Shown here: piece after piece, positions 23,749 through 31,400 of the stretch | Layout: every line of letters starts with the position of its first letter | How positions within the stretch are numbered: the stretch's first letter is position 1 | Assembly: GCF_024494565.1 (NCBI RefSeq) | Contig: NZ_JANHDN010000012.1 | Location: 1-64,000, forward strand | Source of the DNA: Halorubrum rutilum | Lineage (GTDB): Archaea > Halobacteriota > Halobacteria > Halobacteriales > Haloferacaceae | Direction: 5' to 3' | DNA length: 64,000 bases | Program-made: the position numbers and the translations under genes | Notes under the pieces: generated by a model | The model's input: only the letters and a program-made list of their open reading frames with translations | Databases searched by the model: none | Told to the model about the DNA's origin: nothing

Positions 23749-24920
23749 TCGCCAAGTTCGGCGGGACGAGCCTCGGGAGCGGCGACCGCATCGAGCGCGC
23801 GGCGGACTCGGTCGCGAACGCGGTCGAGGCGGGCCACGAGATCGCGGTCGTCGCGAGCGCGATGGGATCGACCACCGACGAGCTCCTCGACGACATCACC
23901 TTCGAGACCGACGACGCCGACCGCGCCGAGATCGTCTCGATGGGCGAGCGAACCAGCGTCAGGATGCTCAAGGCGGCCCTCTCGGTGCGCGGCATCGAGG
24001 CCGTCTTCCTCGAACCGGGCCACCCCGACTGGCCGGTGATCACGAACGAGCTCGGCGAGGTCGACGTCGAGGAGACGAAGGAGCGGGCGCACGCCATCGC
24101 GGAGCGGCTCGACGGCGTCGTCCCGATCATCACCGGCTTCCTCGCGGAGGACCACGACGGCAACGTCACGACGCTCGGCCGCGGCGGGTCCGACACGACC
24201 GCGGTGATGCTCGGCAACTACATGGACGCCGACGAGGTCGTGATCGTCACCGACGTCGAGGGCGTCATGACCGGCGACCCCCGCGTCGTCGAGGGGGCCC
24301 GGAACGTCGGTCGGATCACCGTCGACGAGCTCCGGAACCTCTCGTTCCGCGGCGCCGAGGTCGTCGCGCCGTCGGCGCTCTCGTACAAGGACGAGGACCT
24401 CTCCGTCCGCGTCGTCCACTACCAACACGGCGACCTCCTCAGGGGCGGAACCCGGATCGAGGGCCAGTTCGAGAGCCTGATCGACATGCGCGAGGAGCCG
24501 CTCGCGTGTCTCACCATCGCCGGCCGCGCGATCCGGAACCGGTCCGGCATCCTCTCGCAGCTCGCGAACGCCCTCCGCGAGGAGGAGATCAACATCGACG
24601 CGGTCGCCTCCGGCATGGATTCGGTCACGTTCTACGTCGACGTCGACGTCGCGGAGACCGCCGAGGCCCTCCTCCACGAGGCCGTCGTCGACGACGAGGC
24701 GCTCTCGTCGGTGACGGTCGCCGACCCCATCGCCGTCATCCGGGTGACCGGCGGCGAACTCCCGAACCAGCCGGGCGTCATCCAGGACATCATCGCCCCG
24801 CTGTCCGACGCCGGGATCAACATCATCGACCTCATCACGAGCGCGACGTCGGTCGCGGTGTTCGTCGACTGGGAGGACCGAGAGGAGGGCCTCGAAATCG
24901 TCCAACAGCGGTTCGACTGA
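23739..24920 (+). CDS. Aspartate kinase
   Basis: Phosphorylates aspartate, the first step to threonine, methionine and lysine-type products. The 393-residue monofunctional enzyme begins MRVVAKFGGTSLGSGDRIER with the KFGGTS nucleotide motif. MGERTSVRMLKAALSVRG, GRGGSDTTAVMLGNYMDADE and the TDVEGVMTGDPRVV segment complete the kinase domain. Two ACT domains at the C-terminus (LTIAGRAIRNRSGILSQLAN; IRVTGGELPNQPGVIQDIIA) imply feedback control by an amino acid. Threonine synthase of the same pathway is encoded at 47975-49258, not in an operon with it. Confidence 0.93.
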   Translation: MRVVAKFGGTSLGSGDRIERAADSVANAVEAGHEIAVVASAMGSTTDELLDDITFETDDADRAEIVSMGERTSVRMLKAALSVRGIEAVFLEPGHPDWPVITNELGEVDVEETKERAHAIAERLDGVVPIITGFLAEDHDGNVTTLGRGGSDTTAVMLGNYMDADEVVIVTDVEGVMTGDPRVVEGARNVGRITVDELRNLSFRGAEVVAPSALSYKDEDLSVRVVHYQHGDLLRGGTRIEGQFESLIDMREEPLACLTIAGRAIRNRSGILSQLANALREEEINIDAVASGMDSVTFYVDVDVAETAEALLHEAVVDDEALSSVTVADPIAVIRVTGGELPNQPGVIQDIIAPLSDAGINIIDLITSATSVAVFVDWEDREEGLEIVQQRFD

Positions 24921-25020
24921 CGACTCGCCTAGGCGGGACGACTCGCTTGGCCGGGACGATTCGCCTGAGTGGGACGACTCACCCCCGGCCGGATTCGCCC
25001 GTCTCCGATCCGCAGTCGTT

Positions 25021-25467
25021 TCACCCGTCCGTCCGCCCGTCTAACTCCTCGTACTCGATCCGATACCGGGTCGTCCGCCGCCCCTCGAATCGCGGCCCTC
25101 TCCCCGCCACGGCGAACCCCGAGGCCTCGATGACCTCGCTCGTCTCCTCGTCGTTCGGAACGACCACCTCGACGCACATCTCCTCTCGACGCGCGAACCG
25201 CCGCGGCTCCCGGAAGAGCCGTTCGATCGTCGAACCGCTCCCGTCGAAGTCGGTCACGTGAACGGTCCCGTCGCGAACGTCGAACGCGACGAATCCGAGC
25301 ACCGTCTCCTCGCCGTCGCCGCTACCCCCACTGCCCTCACCGTCTCCGCCCTCCACTGCGACTCGAACCGACCGGTCGTGGATCATGTTCCTCACGACGT
25401 CCTCGGGCCGACCGATCAGCGTCGCCAGCGACTCGGCGTCGGACTCGAGTGCGTCACGGATCCGCAT
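25021..25467 (-). CDS. Putative GNAT-family acetyltransferase
   Basis: A 148-residue protein beginning MRIRDALESDAESLATLIGR, the typical N-terminal helix-strand of GNAT enzymes. RSVRVAVEGG, ETVLGFVAFDVRDGTVHVTD and the late EEMCVEVVVPNDEETSEVIE strand follow. A Gly/Asp/Glu insertion interrupts the first hairpin. The classic acetyl-CoA pyrophosphate loop (R/QxxGxG/A) is not clearly present, so activity is uncertain. The ATG at 25467 is preferred over further upstream starts, which run through a tandem repeat. Confidence 0.65.
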   Translation of the reverse strand: MRIRDALESDAESLATLIGRPEDVVRNMIHDRSVRVAVEGGDGEGSGGSGDGEETVLGFVAFDVRDGTVHVTDFDGSGSTIERLFREPRRFARREEMCVEVVVPNDEETSEVIEASGFAVAGRGPRFEGRRTTRYRIEYEELDGRTDG

Positions 25468-25567
25468 ACCACGGTTACCGGACGGACCCGTATAAACCCG
25501 CTGGCGCTCGGCGCCCGCGGTCCGTCGGGATTTCGCCCCCTCCCGCCGACCTGCACTCTGATTCACC

Positions 25568-25672
25568 CGAATCGCGTCGTTCCCCGCCCGAATCGCGTCG
25601 TTCCCCGCCCGAATCGCGTCGTTCCTCATCCGAATCCCTCCGTTCGCCACCCGAACCACGCCCCGCTCGTCC
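25568..25672. repeat. 21-bp tandem repeat
   Basis: The unit CGAATCGCGTCGTTCCCCGC plus one C recurs at 25568, 25589 and 25610, then decays in two further units (to about 25672). It lies upstream of the acetyltransferase-like gene, between its start and the divergent micropeptide gene, so copy number could affect both promoters. Confidence 0.8.
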
Positions 25673-25683
25673 GAAGTAATATG

Positions 25684-25692
25684 GTTTTAACC
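25684..25692 (+). promoter_or_regulatory. TATA box for the micropeptide operon
   Basis: GTTTTAACC centred about 28 bases before ATG 25716 would give a leaderless message for the micropeptide and the coupled downstream gene. Confidence 0.55.
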
Positions 25693-25715
25693 GACCGGCG
25701 GCCTCAGGCACCGAC

Positions 25716-25805
25716 ATGAGCAAATCCACAACGATCGTGCTCGGAACGATCGGCGTCTCGGCGGCCCTGTCCGTACTCATCATCCTCTCGTACGTGCTCG
25801 GCTGA
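25716..25805 (+). CDS. 29-residue single-helix membrane micropeptide
   Basis: The whole product is one hydrophobic helix with a polar start: MSKSTTIVLGTIGVSAALSV followed by LIILSYVLG. Its stop codon overlaps the ATG of the 299-residue gene by one base (CTGATG), and a TATA box lies at leaderless distance upstream. Translation of the next gene therefore probably depends on it. It is too short for usual gene callers. A membrane anchor or regulator of its partner is a reasonable guess only. Confidence 0.6.
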   Translation: MSKSTTIVLGTIGVSAALSVLIILSYVLG

Positions 25806-26704
25806 TGTTCTCGTCCCGGCCGCTCGACGACGACCTCGACGCGGTCCGCGAGGACCACGCGCCGGGATCGCCCGTCCTCGACGTCGACGCCGACTTCGAA
25901 ACCCTCCCGCCGGCGTCCGCCGAGGACCTCGGACTGTTTGTCGACGGACTCTCGCCCGCCTCCTACCCGGCGGAGTGGCTCCCCGAGGAGGTCCCCGAAC
26001 TGCTCCGGCGGTACGCCGGCCCGACCTTCACCGTCGGCCTCCCCGGCGACGGGACCGTCGTCCGGACGACCCAGACCGAGCCGCAGACCGTGCTCGTCAA
26101 GAAGCGAGCGGAGGGGACGCCGGACGACTTCCTCGCGTTCCTGATCGCCGACCGGCTGGTCCAGATCGGCGTCTCGCCGTCCCCCGGATCGCTCCCGGAC
26201 GACGTGCCATGGAACGACGCACCCGAGGGGTCCGCCCCTCGGGACCGCCTCCCCGAAAGCTTCCTCCCGTTCTTCGGCGAGCGCTACCGCGACCTCGACG
26301 CCGCGATCCGCCGACCCGACCCCGACACCGGCGGCTCGACCACGGGGCACGGCCCGAGCGACGTCTTCCAGGTCGCCGCCGCGCTGTTCGACGCGTGGAT
26401 GGGGCTGTACACCCGCGACGTCTTCCCGTCGTGGGAGGACCGCCACCCGCGGCTGTTCGACGCGTGGCTCGACGCCGGCGACCGCCTGGAGGGCCGCCTC
26501 GGCGACCTCGCCGGAGAGGTCGCCCGCGGCGAGACCGACTTCGCGAGCGCGACCGAGTACGCCTGCTCGGCCGTCCGCCACGGCCTCGACCTCCCCGCGC
26601 CGTTCGCCCCGCTCGACACGGCGGCCTACCGCGACCGCGGCGCTCCCTACGCGGTGAAGTGGGCGGAGAAGACGTTCGAATCGATGGCCGACGACGACGC
26701 CTGA
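25805..26704 (+). CDS. Conserved haloarchaeal protein (DUF7089-like)
   Basis: A 299-residue soluble acidic protein. Segments typical of the haloarchaeal family I remember as DUF7089 are EDLGLFVDGLSPASYPAEWL, FTVGLPGDGTVVRTTQTEPQ, LVKKRAEGTPDDFLAFLIAD and YAVKWAEKTFESMADDD. No catalytic motif is apparent. It is translationally coupled to the upstream micropeptide and converges on the RecA-like gene 13 bases after its stop. The function is unknown and the family number is from memory. Confidence 0.7.
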   Translation: MFSSRPLDDDLDAVREDHAPGSPVLDVDADFETLPPASAEDLGLFVDGLSPASYPAEWLPEEVPELLRRYAGPTFTVGLPGDGTVVRTTQTEPQTVLVKKRAEGTPDDFLAFLIADRLVQIGVSPSPGSLPDDVPWNDAPEGSAPRDRLPESFLPFFGERYRDLDAAIRRPDPDTGGSTTGHGPSDVFQVAAALFDAWMGLYTRDVFPSWEDRHPRLFDAWLDAGDRLEGRLGDLAGEVARGETDFASATEYACSAVRHGLDLPAPFAPLDTAAYRDRGAPYAVKWAEKTFESMADDDA

Positions 26705-26717
26705 TCTGCTTCCGCTC

Positions 26718-27296
26718 TTATATTTCGAAGCTGACGTTCCCCTCGCCGTCGAGCTCGATGACGCCCTCGAACAGCTCTCGGAACCGGTCGAGCGTGGCGA
26801 CCTCGTGGACCTCCTCGGAGAGGTGGAAGATACCGACCGCGTCGTGCTCGTCGAGGAGCGCGAGGATGTCCGCGGCCGCCTCGTACACCGCGTCGTCGTC
26901 GGCGTAGTACGCCATCTCGGTGAGCGAGTCGACGGACACCCGTCGCTTCCCCTCGTTCTCGGTGAGGAACCGCTCGACTCGGTCGACGACGCCGTCGAGG
27001 TCGTCGGGCGCCGAGACGTAGTACACGTCGTCGCTGGAGCGCCGCGAGTACCCGCGCTCGACGGAGAGCGTGTCGAGGATCGTCGCCTTCGTCTCGTCGA
27101 CGTCGTAGTACTCAAGCTTCTGTTCGACCTCGCGCGCGGTCGTCCGCGTGGAGACGACGAGGAACGCGTCGGTGTCGGTCTTCAGGAAGTCCGTGTCGAT
27201 GCGGTCCGTCTCGCCGATGCTCGGGTGAACGAGCAGCAGTCCCGTCCCCCCCGGGATCGTTTCCGGCCCGTTCTCGATGGCGAGCGAGTAGTCCAT
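26718..27296 (-). CDS. RecA/KaiC-like domain protein without Walker motifs (DUF7090-like)
   Basis: A 192-residue protein that looks like a truncated KaiC/HTR-like fold. The start MDYSLAIENGPETIPGGTGL is followed by LLVHPSIGETDRIDTDFLKT, where the P-loop would be but no GKT is found. DAFLVVSTRTTAREVEQKLE, RVSVDSLTEMAYYADDDAVY, and DAVGIFHLSEEVHEVATLDR follow. Such proteins in haloarchaea are often signalling partners. The C-terminus GVIELDGEGNVSFEI resembles RecA-superfamily ends. It is probably a non-ATPase homologue. It is divergent from mgtE. Confidence 0.65.
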   Translation of the reverse strand: MDYSLAIENGPETIPGGTGLLLVHPSIGETDRIDTDFLKTDTDAFLVVSTRTTAREVEQKLEYYDVDETKATILDTLSVERGYSRRSSDDVYYVSAPDDLDGVVDRVERFLTENEGKRRVSVDSLTEMAYYADDDAVYEAAADILALLDEHDAVGIFHLSEEVHEVATLDRFRELFEGVIELDGEGNVSFEI

Positions 27297-27381
27297 GGGA
27301 TCGGAAACCCCCCGACCGACTTAACGATGCGGGCCACGTCGGCCGACCGGTTTTTGACGCTCCCTCGCGTCGAGGTGCACG

Positions 27382-27954
27382 ATGGCCGGTCACGACACCG
27401 CGCGCGACGTCTACCGACAGGCGCTGCCGGTGATCCTCGTCAGCCTCGTCGCCGGCCTGTTCGCCGGCACGATCCTCGGCTCCGAGACGATGCGCGCCGG
27501 CATCTCGGAGGTCCCCGGCCTCCTCCTCCTGCTCCCGGCGTTCCTCGCGACCCGCGGCGGCGTCTACGGCTCGCTCGGCGCCCGGCTCTCGACCGGGCTC
27601 CACCAGGGGCTCATCGAGCCCCGGTTCCGGCTCGACCGGCGGCTCAGGAACGCGATCCTCGCCTCCTTCATCAACGGGATGAGCGTCTCCGTCTTCATCG
27701 CCGTGGTCACCTACCTCTGGCTGACGCTCCTCGGGACGGACGGGAACCTCCTCCAGCTGGTCGGGATCATGGTCGTCGCCGGGTTCCTCTCCGCGACGCT
27801 CATGATCTCGGTGCTGATCGCCGTCATCTTCGTCGGCTACCGCCGGGGACTCGACCCGGACAACGTGATCGGCCCCGTCGTGACGACGCTCGGCGACGTG
27901 TTCGGGGTCTTCTTCCTCCTCGTCGGGATCTACGTCGTGGGGGCCGTGCTGTGA
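27382..27954 (+). CDS. MgtE-type magnesium transporter membrane domain, first half
   Basis: A 190-residue protein that is only the membrane part of an MgtE/SLC41 divalent cation transporter. It has about five helices, with the family's pore motif in PGLLLLLPAFLATRGGVYGS and LGARLSTGLHQGLIEPRF, then INGMSVSVFIAVVTYLWLTL and PDNVIGPVVTTLGDVFGVFF. It lacks the cytoplasmic N and CBS domains of bacterial MgtE. The next gene encodes a second such half and overlaps it by four bases (GTGA), so the two probably form a heterodimeric channel. Confidence 0.88.
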   Translation: MAGHDTARDVYRQALPVILVSLVAGLFAGTILGSETMRAGISEVPGLLLLLPAFLATRGGVYGSLGARLSTGLHQGLIEPRFRLDRRLRNAILASFINGMSVSVFIAVVTYLWLTLLGTDGNLLQLVGIMVVAGFLSATLMISVLIAVIFVGYRRGLDPDNVIGPVVTTLGDVFGVFFLLVGIYVVGAVL

Positions 27955-28583
27955 CCGGCTCCGATAACGCGGGAGACGGTCCCGCCTCTGATCCGGACGG
28001 TCGCTCGGCATCCGGCACGGGGGCGACGATGGCCGACGAGTGGTCGATCCGGCGGATCGTCCGGACGATGATCCCCCTCCTCGCCGCGCTGTCCGTGCTC
28101 CAGCTCGTCTCGGGGACTGTCCTGGAGACGTACGAGGCGGTGCTCGTCGACAATCCGGCGCTGCTCGTGTTGGTTCCGGTCCAGATCGGCACGGCCGGCA
28201 ACCTCGCGTCGATCACCTGCTCGCGGCTCACCACGCAGCTCTACCTCGGGACGTACGAGCTCGATCCGTCGAACCCCGCGCTCAGGGCGAACGCCGGCGC
28301 CGTGCTCGCGCTGGCGGGCACCGTCTTCGGCGTCGTCGGCGTCGCCGCCTGGGCCATCGGCGTCGCGCTCGGCGGCACGCTCGGGCTCGGACGGGTGCTG
28401 CTCGTCTCGATCGTCTCCGGCATGCTCCTCGCCGTCCTCGTCGTCGTCGCCAGCGTCGCCGCCGTAGAGGCCTCCTACCGGATCGGGCTCAACCCCGACG
28501 ACACGACCATCCCCGTCGTCACCAACGTCTGCGACATCGCCGGCGTGTTGATCCTCTTCGCCGTCGTCTCGGTCGTCGTGTGA
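27951..28583 (+). CDS. MgtE-type magnesium transporter membrane domain, second half
   Basis: Partner of the preceding gene: GTG 27951 overlaps its stop. The 210-residue product has a polar 26-residue head (an internal ATG at 28029 is an alternative start). Membrane helices follow with VLVPVQIGTAGNLASITCSR (the pore motif), ANAGAVLALAGTVFGVVGVA, GMLLAVLVVVASVAAVEASY and DTTIPVVTNVCDIAGVLILF. The PVVT-x-D segment is the magnesium-site aspartate region of the family. Tandem halves of this kind resemble the internal duplication of eukaryotic SLC41 proteins. Confidence 0.88.
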   Translation: MTGSDNAGDGPASDPDGRSASGTGATMADEWSIRRIVRTMIPLLAALSVLQLVSGTVLETYEAVLVDNPALLVLVPVQIGTAGNLASITCSRLTTQLYLGTYELDPSNPALRANAGAVLALAGTVFGVVGVAAWAIGVALGGTLGLGRVLLVSIVSGMLLAVLVVVASVAAVEASYRIGLNPDDTTIPVVTNVCDIAGVLILFAVVSVVV

Positions 28584-28611
28584 GTTCGGGCGGCGCCGTC
28601 GCCGTCCGCGC

Positions 28612-29055
28612 TCAGAACACGCTGTCCGCGGTCGCGGCGCCGACGACGCTGAACACCGCGCCGACCGAGACCGCCTTGGCCGTCGTCGCCCAGAGCTCCG
28701 CTCCCGTCACGCCCTGCTCGATAAGGAAAGTGTCCGGGGCGTCGAACAGCACCGCGAGGACGGCCACGGAGCCGAACGCGACGACCATCAGCGACAGGAA
28801 CCGAGCCGGGATCCCCGCGATCTCCTGCTCGACGTCGGGGTCGCGGTCGGTGTCGGCCCGGTAGAGCGCGGCGTACCCGATCAGCGCGACGATCCCCGCG
28901 GTCAGGGCCCCCTGAACCCAGTGCATGCCGGCGGCGAGCACCCACACCTCCTCGGTGACGACGAACGGCCCCGCGAGGAGGAACCCCCCGACCGCCTGCT
29001 GCGCGGAGTCCGCGATCCGGAACTTCGGTCGACGGAGGCTCCGCGGGCGTTTCAT
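28612..29055 (-). CDS. DUF2391-family membrane protein
   Basis: A 147-residue protein, MKRPRSLRRPKFRIADSAQQ at the start, with four predicted helices. They carry VGGFLLAGPFVVTEEVWVLA, VQGALTAGIVALIGYAALYR, LSLMVVAFGSVAVLAVLFDA and AVSVGAVFSVVGAATADSVF. The order AVGGxLLAGPF..EEV resembles the DUF2391 (TIGR02587-like) family of putative integral membrane proteins, function unknown. It is convergent with mgtE (28 bases apart). Start at 29055 because the basic head directly precedes the first helix. Confidence 0.75.
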   Translation of the reverse strand: MKRPRSLRRPKFRIADSAQQAVGGFLLAGPFVVTEEVWVLAAGMHWVQGALTAGIVALIGYAALYRADTDRDPDVEQEIAGIPARFLSLMVVAFGSVAVLAVLFDAPDTFLIEQGVTGAELWATTAKAVSVGAVFSVVGAATADSVF

Positions 29056-29184
29056 ACTCCCGTGAGGGACAGCGGCCGATAAAACGGCGACGCTTTTCGG
29101 CCGCCCCCTCTCGACGCGCGTCACGGGTCCCCCGTGTCCGAACCCCTCCGAACCGGTTTTCACCCGTCCCCCCGTCGTGCCGCC

Positions 29185-29862
29185 ATGAGCGTTCGCGAGG
29201 AGTTCGACGAGTGGGCGGCGTCGGGAAAGGACCGCGGGATGGAGGACAGACACTGGCACACCGCGAAACACGTGCTCGCGCGGATGCCGGTCGAGACGGG
29301 CGACGCCGTCCTCGACCTGGGCACCGGCTCCGGCTACGCGCTCCGCGCGCTCCGCGAGCGCGGGATCGGTCGCGGGTACGGGCTCGACGGCGCGCCCGAA
29401 ATGGTCCGCAACGCCCGGAGCTACACCGACGACGGCGCGGTCGGCTTCCTCGTCGGCGACTTCGACGCGCTCCCCTTCGCCGACGACTCGCTCGACCACG
29501 TCTTCTCGATGGAGGCGTTCTACTACGCGAGCGACCCGGGGAACACCCTCCGGGAGATCCGCCGCGTCCTGAAGCCCGGCGGCACCTTCTTCTGCGCGGT
29601 GAACTACTTCGCGGAGAGCGAATCGACCCACGCGTGGCAGGAGAACATCGCGATCGAGATGACGCTGTGGAGTCGCGCGGAGTACCGCGAGGCGTTCCGC
29701 GACGCCGGGCTGTACGTCGCCGAACAGGACAACGTCCCCGACCGCGAGATCGAGATCCCGGACGCCTCGGCGTTCCCGACCGACGACTGGGACTCCCGCG
29801 AGGCGATGGTCGACCGCTACCGCACGTGGGGGACGCTGTTGACGGTCGGCGTCGCACCCTGA
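29185..29862 (+). CDS. Class I SAM-dependent methyltransferase
   Basis: A 225-residue methyltransferase. Motif I is VLDLGTGSGYALRALRERG near residues 39-57; GYGLDGAPEMVRNARSYTDD is the ribose-binding post-I region. GDFDALPFADDSLDHVFSME and EIRRVLKPGGTFFCAVNYFA are motifs II and III of the UbiE/COQ5-like type. The last third is family-specific (EYREAFRDAGLYVAEQDNVP). The substrate is unknown; UbiE-like motifs suggest a small molecule. The ATG at 29185 directly precedes the conserved fold. Element copy 3 follows 77 bases after its stop. Confidence 0.88.
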   Translation: MSVREEFDEWAASGKDRGMEDRHWHTAKHVLARMPVETGDAVLDLGTGSGYALRALRERGIGRGYGLDGAPEMVRNARSYTDDGAVGFLVGDFDALPFADDSLDHVFSMEAFYYASDPGNTLREIRRVLKPGGTFFCAVNYFAESESTHAWQENIAIEMTLWSRAEYREAFRDAGLYVAEQDNVPDREIEIPDASAFPTDDWDSREAMVDRYRTWGTLLTVGVAP

Positions 29863-29938
29863 CTCGTACGGTTATTCGTTATCCATCGGCGTGCCGTGGC
29901 GGCTGGTTCGAACCGTCCCGTTTCCGCCGCGGCGAACA

Positions 29939-30345
29939 CGTCTAAAGCCCCGGTCGCTCGGCTATACGTTGTTGACATCGGCTCCGCGGCGACCACCGCC
30001 AAAGCCCCAGCCGCTCGTATGTAATCGATTAACTGCAGATCGGCGGTCAACGCCTCCAAAGCCCCAGCCGAGAGGCGGGCGTACGCTCGCTGCGGTCCTC
30101 AGTCGCTCGTTCCACTCGCTCCTTCCGGTCCTTACCTCGCCTACGCCCGCCTCTCGGCTGCCCCTTTGAGTCCCACCCCACACAGCAACCGCGGCCTCAC
30201 CCCTCCCCAGCCTCGTCGCCGGCGCTGGGCGCCGGCTTCCAGAGGCGCTTCGCGCCTCGCTGCCGCGGCCGCCAAAGCCGGCCGCGGACTCCCTCGCACG
30301 CGCTCCTCGTGCCCGGCGGGCACTCGGAGGCGCGCGCCGGCCGCC
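29939..30345 (+). repeat. Structured dispersed element, copy 3, with two degenerate head modules
   Basis: Degenerate heads start near 29939 (CGTCTAAAGCCCCGGTCGC) and 29996 (CCGCCAAAGCCCCAGCCGC). The body begins at 30053. Its main stem pairs 30065-30083 (CAGCCGAGAGGCGGGCGTA) with 30142-30160 over nineteen bases without a mismatch. CCCCTTTGAGTCCC follows, then the CCTCCCCAGCCTCG block, and several hairpins (CCGGCGC/GCGCCGG, AGGCGC/GCGCCT, CCGCGGCC/GGCCGCGG) where other copies have one. It separates the methyltransferase gene from the YkgJ-type gene. Confidence 0.85.
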
Positions 30346-30390
30346 GTCTGTTTGTAAGTATCTACGCTCACCCGCCGATCCCTTTTAAGC

Positions 30391-30407
30391 GTGCGAACCG
30401 TTCGCAC
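30391..30407. promoter_or_regulatory. Palindrome GTGCGAA-CCG-TTCGCAC, possible operator
   Basis: A perfect inverted repeat with seven-base arms and three-base centre sits between a TATA-like CTTTTAAG (30382-30389) and the ATG at 30420, where a repressor would block transcription start. The regulator is not known. Confidence 0.5.
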
Positions 30408-30419
30408 GGCTGATACCAG

Positions 30420-31310
30420 ATGGAGCTCCGCTGTGAGGGCTGTGCCGGCTGCTGCGTCGACTGGCGCGCGTTCGCGCCGGACGCCGCCGGCTCCGACCGC
30501 GCCGGCGACCGCCCCCCGCTCGACGACGTATACGGGCTGGCCCCGCTCACCCGCGACGAGGTCGCCGCCTTCCTCGACGACGGGCTCGGCGACGCCCTCG
30601 TCCCGCGGCTGTTCGAGCCCGCCGAGCGCGACCCGACCGTCTCGATCGACGGCGTCGAGGTGGCCGCCGCCGGCGACCGCCCCGTCTTCGTGGTCGGGCT
30701 CCGGAAACCCCCGAAGCCGGTCGCGCCGATCGGGACCGACAAGCCCCGCTGGCTCGACGCCTGCGTCTTCCTCGACCCGACGACGCTCCAGTGCCGGATC
30801 CACGACGAGGACCTGTATCCCCGGACCTGCGCGACGTACCCCGGACACAACCTCGAACTCGACGCCGAGACCGAGTGCGAGCGCGTCGAGGCCGCGGGCG
30901 GCGGCGACCGCCTCCTCGACGCCGAGCCCCCGAGCGACCTCCCCCCGCCGGCGTTCGGCCCGCAGGCGCTCGGAACCACGGTCTTCGCCTACCCCGATCC
31001 GGACGACCTCGACGGCGTGGTCGACCGGATCCGGACCGACTCGCTCACCGCCGACGACCGCGCCCGGTTCGTCGGGGCCGCCGTCGGCTCGCGACCCGGG
31101 TCGCTGTCGGTCGACCGCGACCGGATGGCCGAGGCCCGGGCTCACGTCCGCGACGCCGACTCGTGGGCGGGCCGCGCGGTCCGCGAGTGGACGGCCCGGG
31201 CCGGGAGCGATGGCGCCGCCGTCGACCTCGACCCCGAGTCCCGCGACCGGCTCGTCAGCGAACTGGAGGACGACGCCGGCGCCCCGGGCACTCCCGGCTG
31301 GGAACGGTAG
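30420..31310 (+). CDS. YkgJ-family cysteine-cluster protein
   Basis: A 296-residue protein with the CxxCxxCC-type signature of the YkgJ/Fli-B family: LRCEGCAGCCVDWRAFAP at the N-terminus, then WLDACVFLDPTTLQCRIHDE and YPRTCATYPGHNLE carrying the remaining cysteines. Such clusters are believed to bind zinc or an iron-sulfur centre. The rest (about 150 residues) is acidic and shows no further domain. A TATA-like box and a palindrome lie just upstream. The FAD-dependent gene follows in the same direction after 90 bases, possibly as a partner in redox work, by inference. Confidence 0.82.
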   Translation: MELRCEGCAGCCVDWRAFAPDAAGSDRAGDRPPLDDVYGLAPLTRDEVAAFLDDGLGDALVPRLFEPAERDPTVSIDGVEVAAAGDRPVFVVGLRKPPKPVAPIGTDKPRWLDACVFLDPTTLQCRIHDEDLYPRTCATYPGHNLELDAETECERVEAAGGGDRLLDAEPPSDLPPPAFGPQALGTTVFAYPDPDDLDGVVDRIRTDSLTADDRARFVGAAVGSRPGSLSVDRDRMAEARAHVRDADSWAGRAVREWTARAGSDGAAVDLDPESRDRLVSELEDDAGAPGTPGWER

Positions 31311-31400
31311 CGGTCCGTTCGTCGCGTCCCCCGGCGCTCTGCCCGGTCGCGCACGCACGCGCGCGTGAGGCTTACCCGTCTGCGGTCCCTCCGATCGGGT

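Noticed and set aside
27112..28011. Antisense frame opposite the mgtE genes
   Set aside because: Histidine/aspartate-rich composition artefact; the plus-strand membrane proteins are clear.
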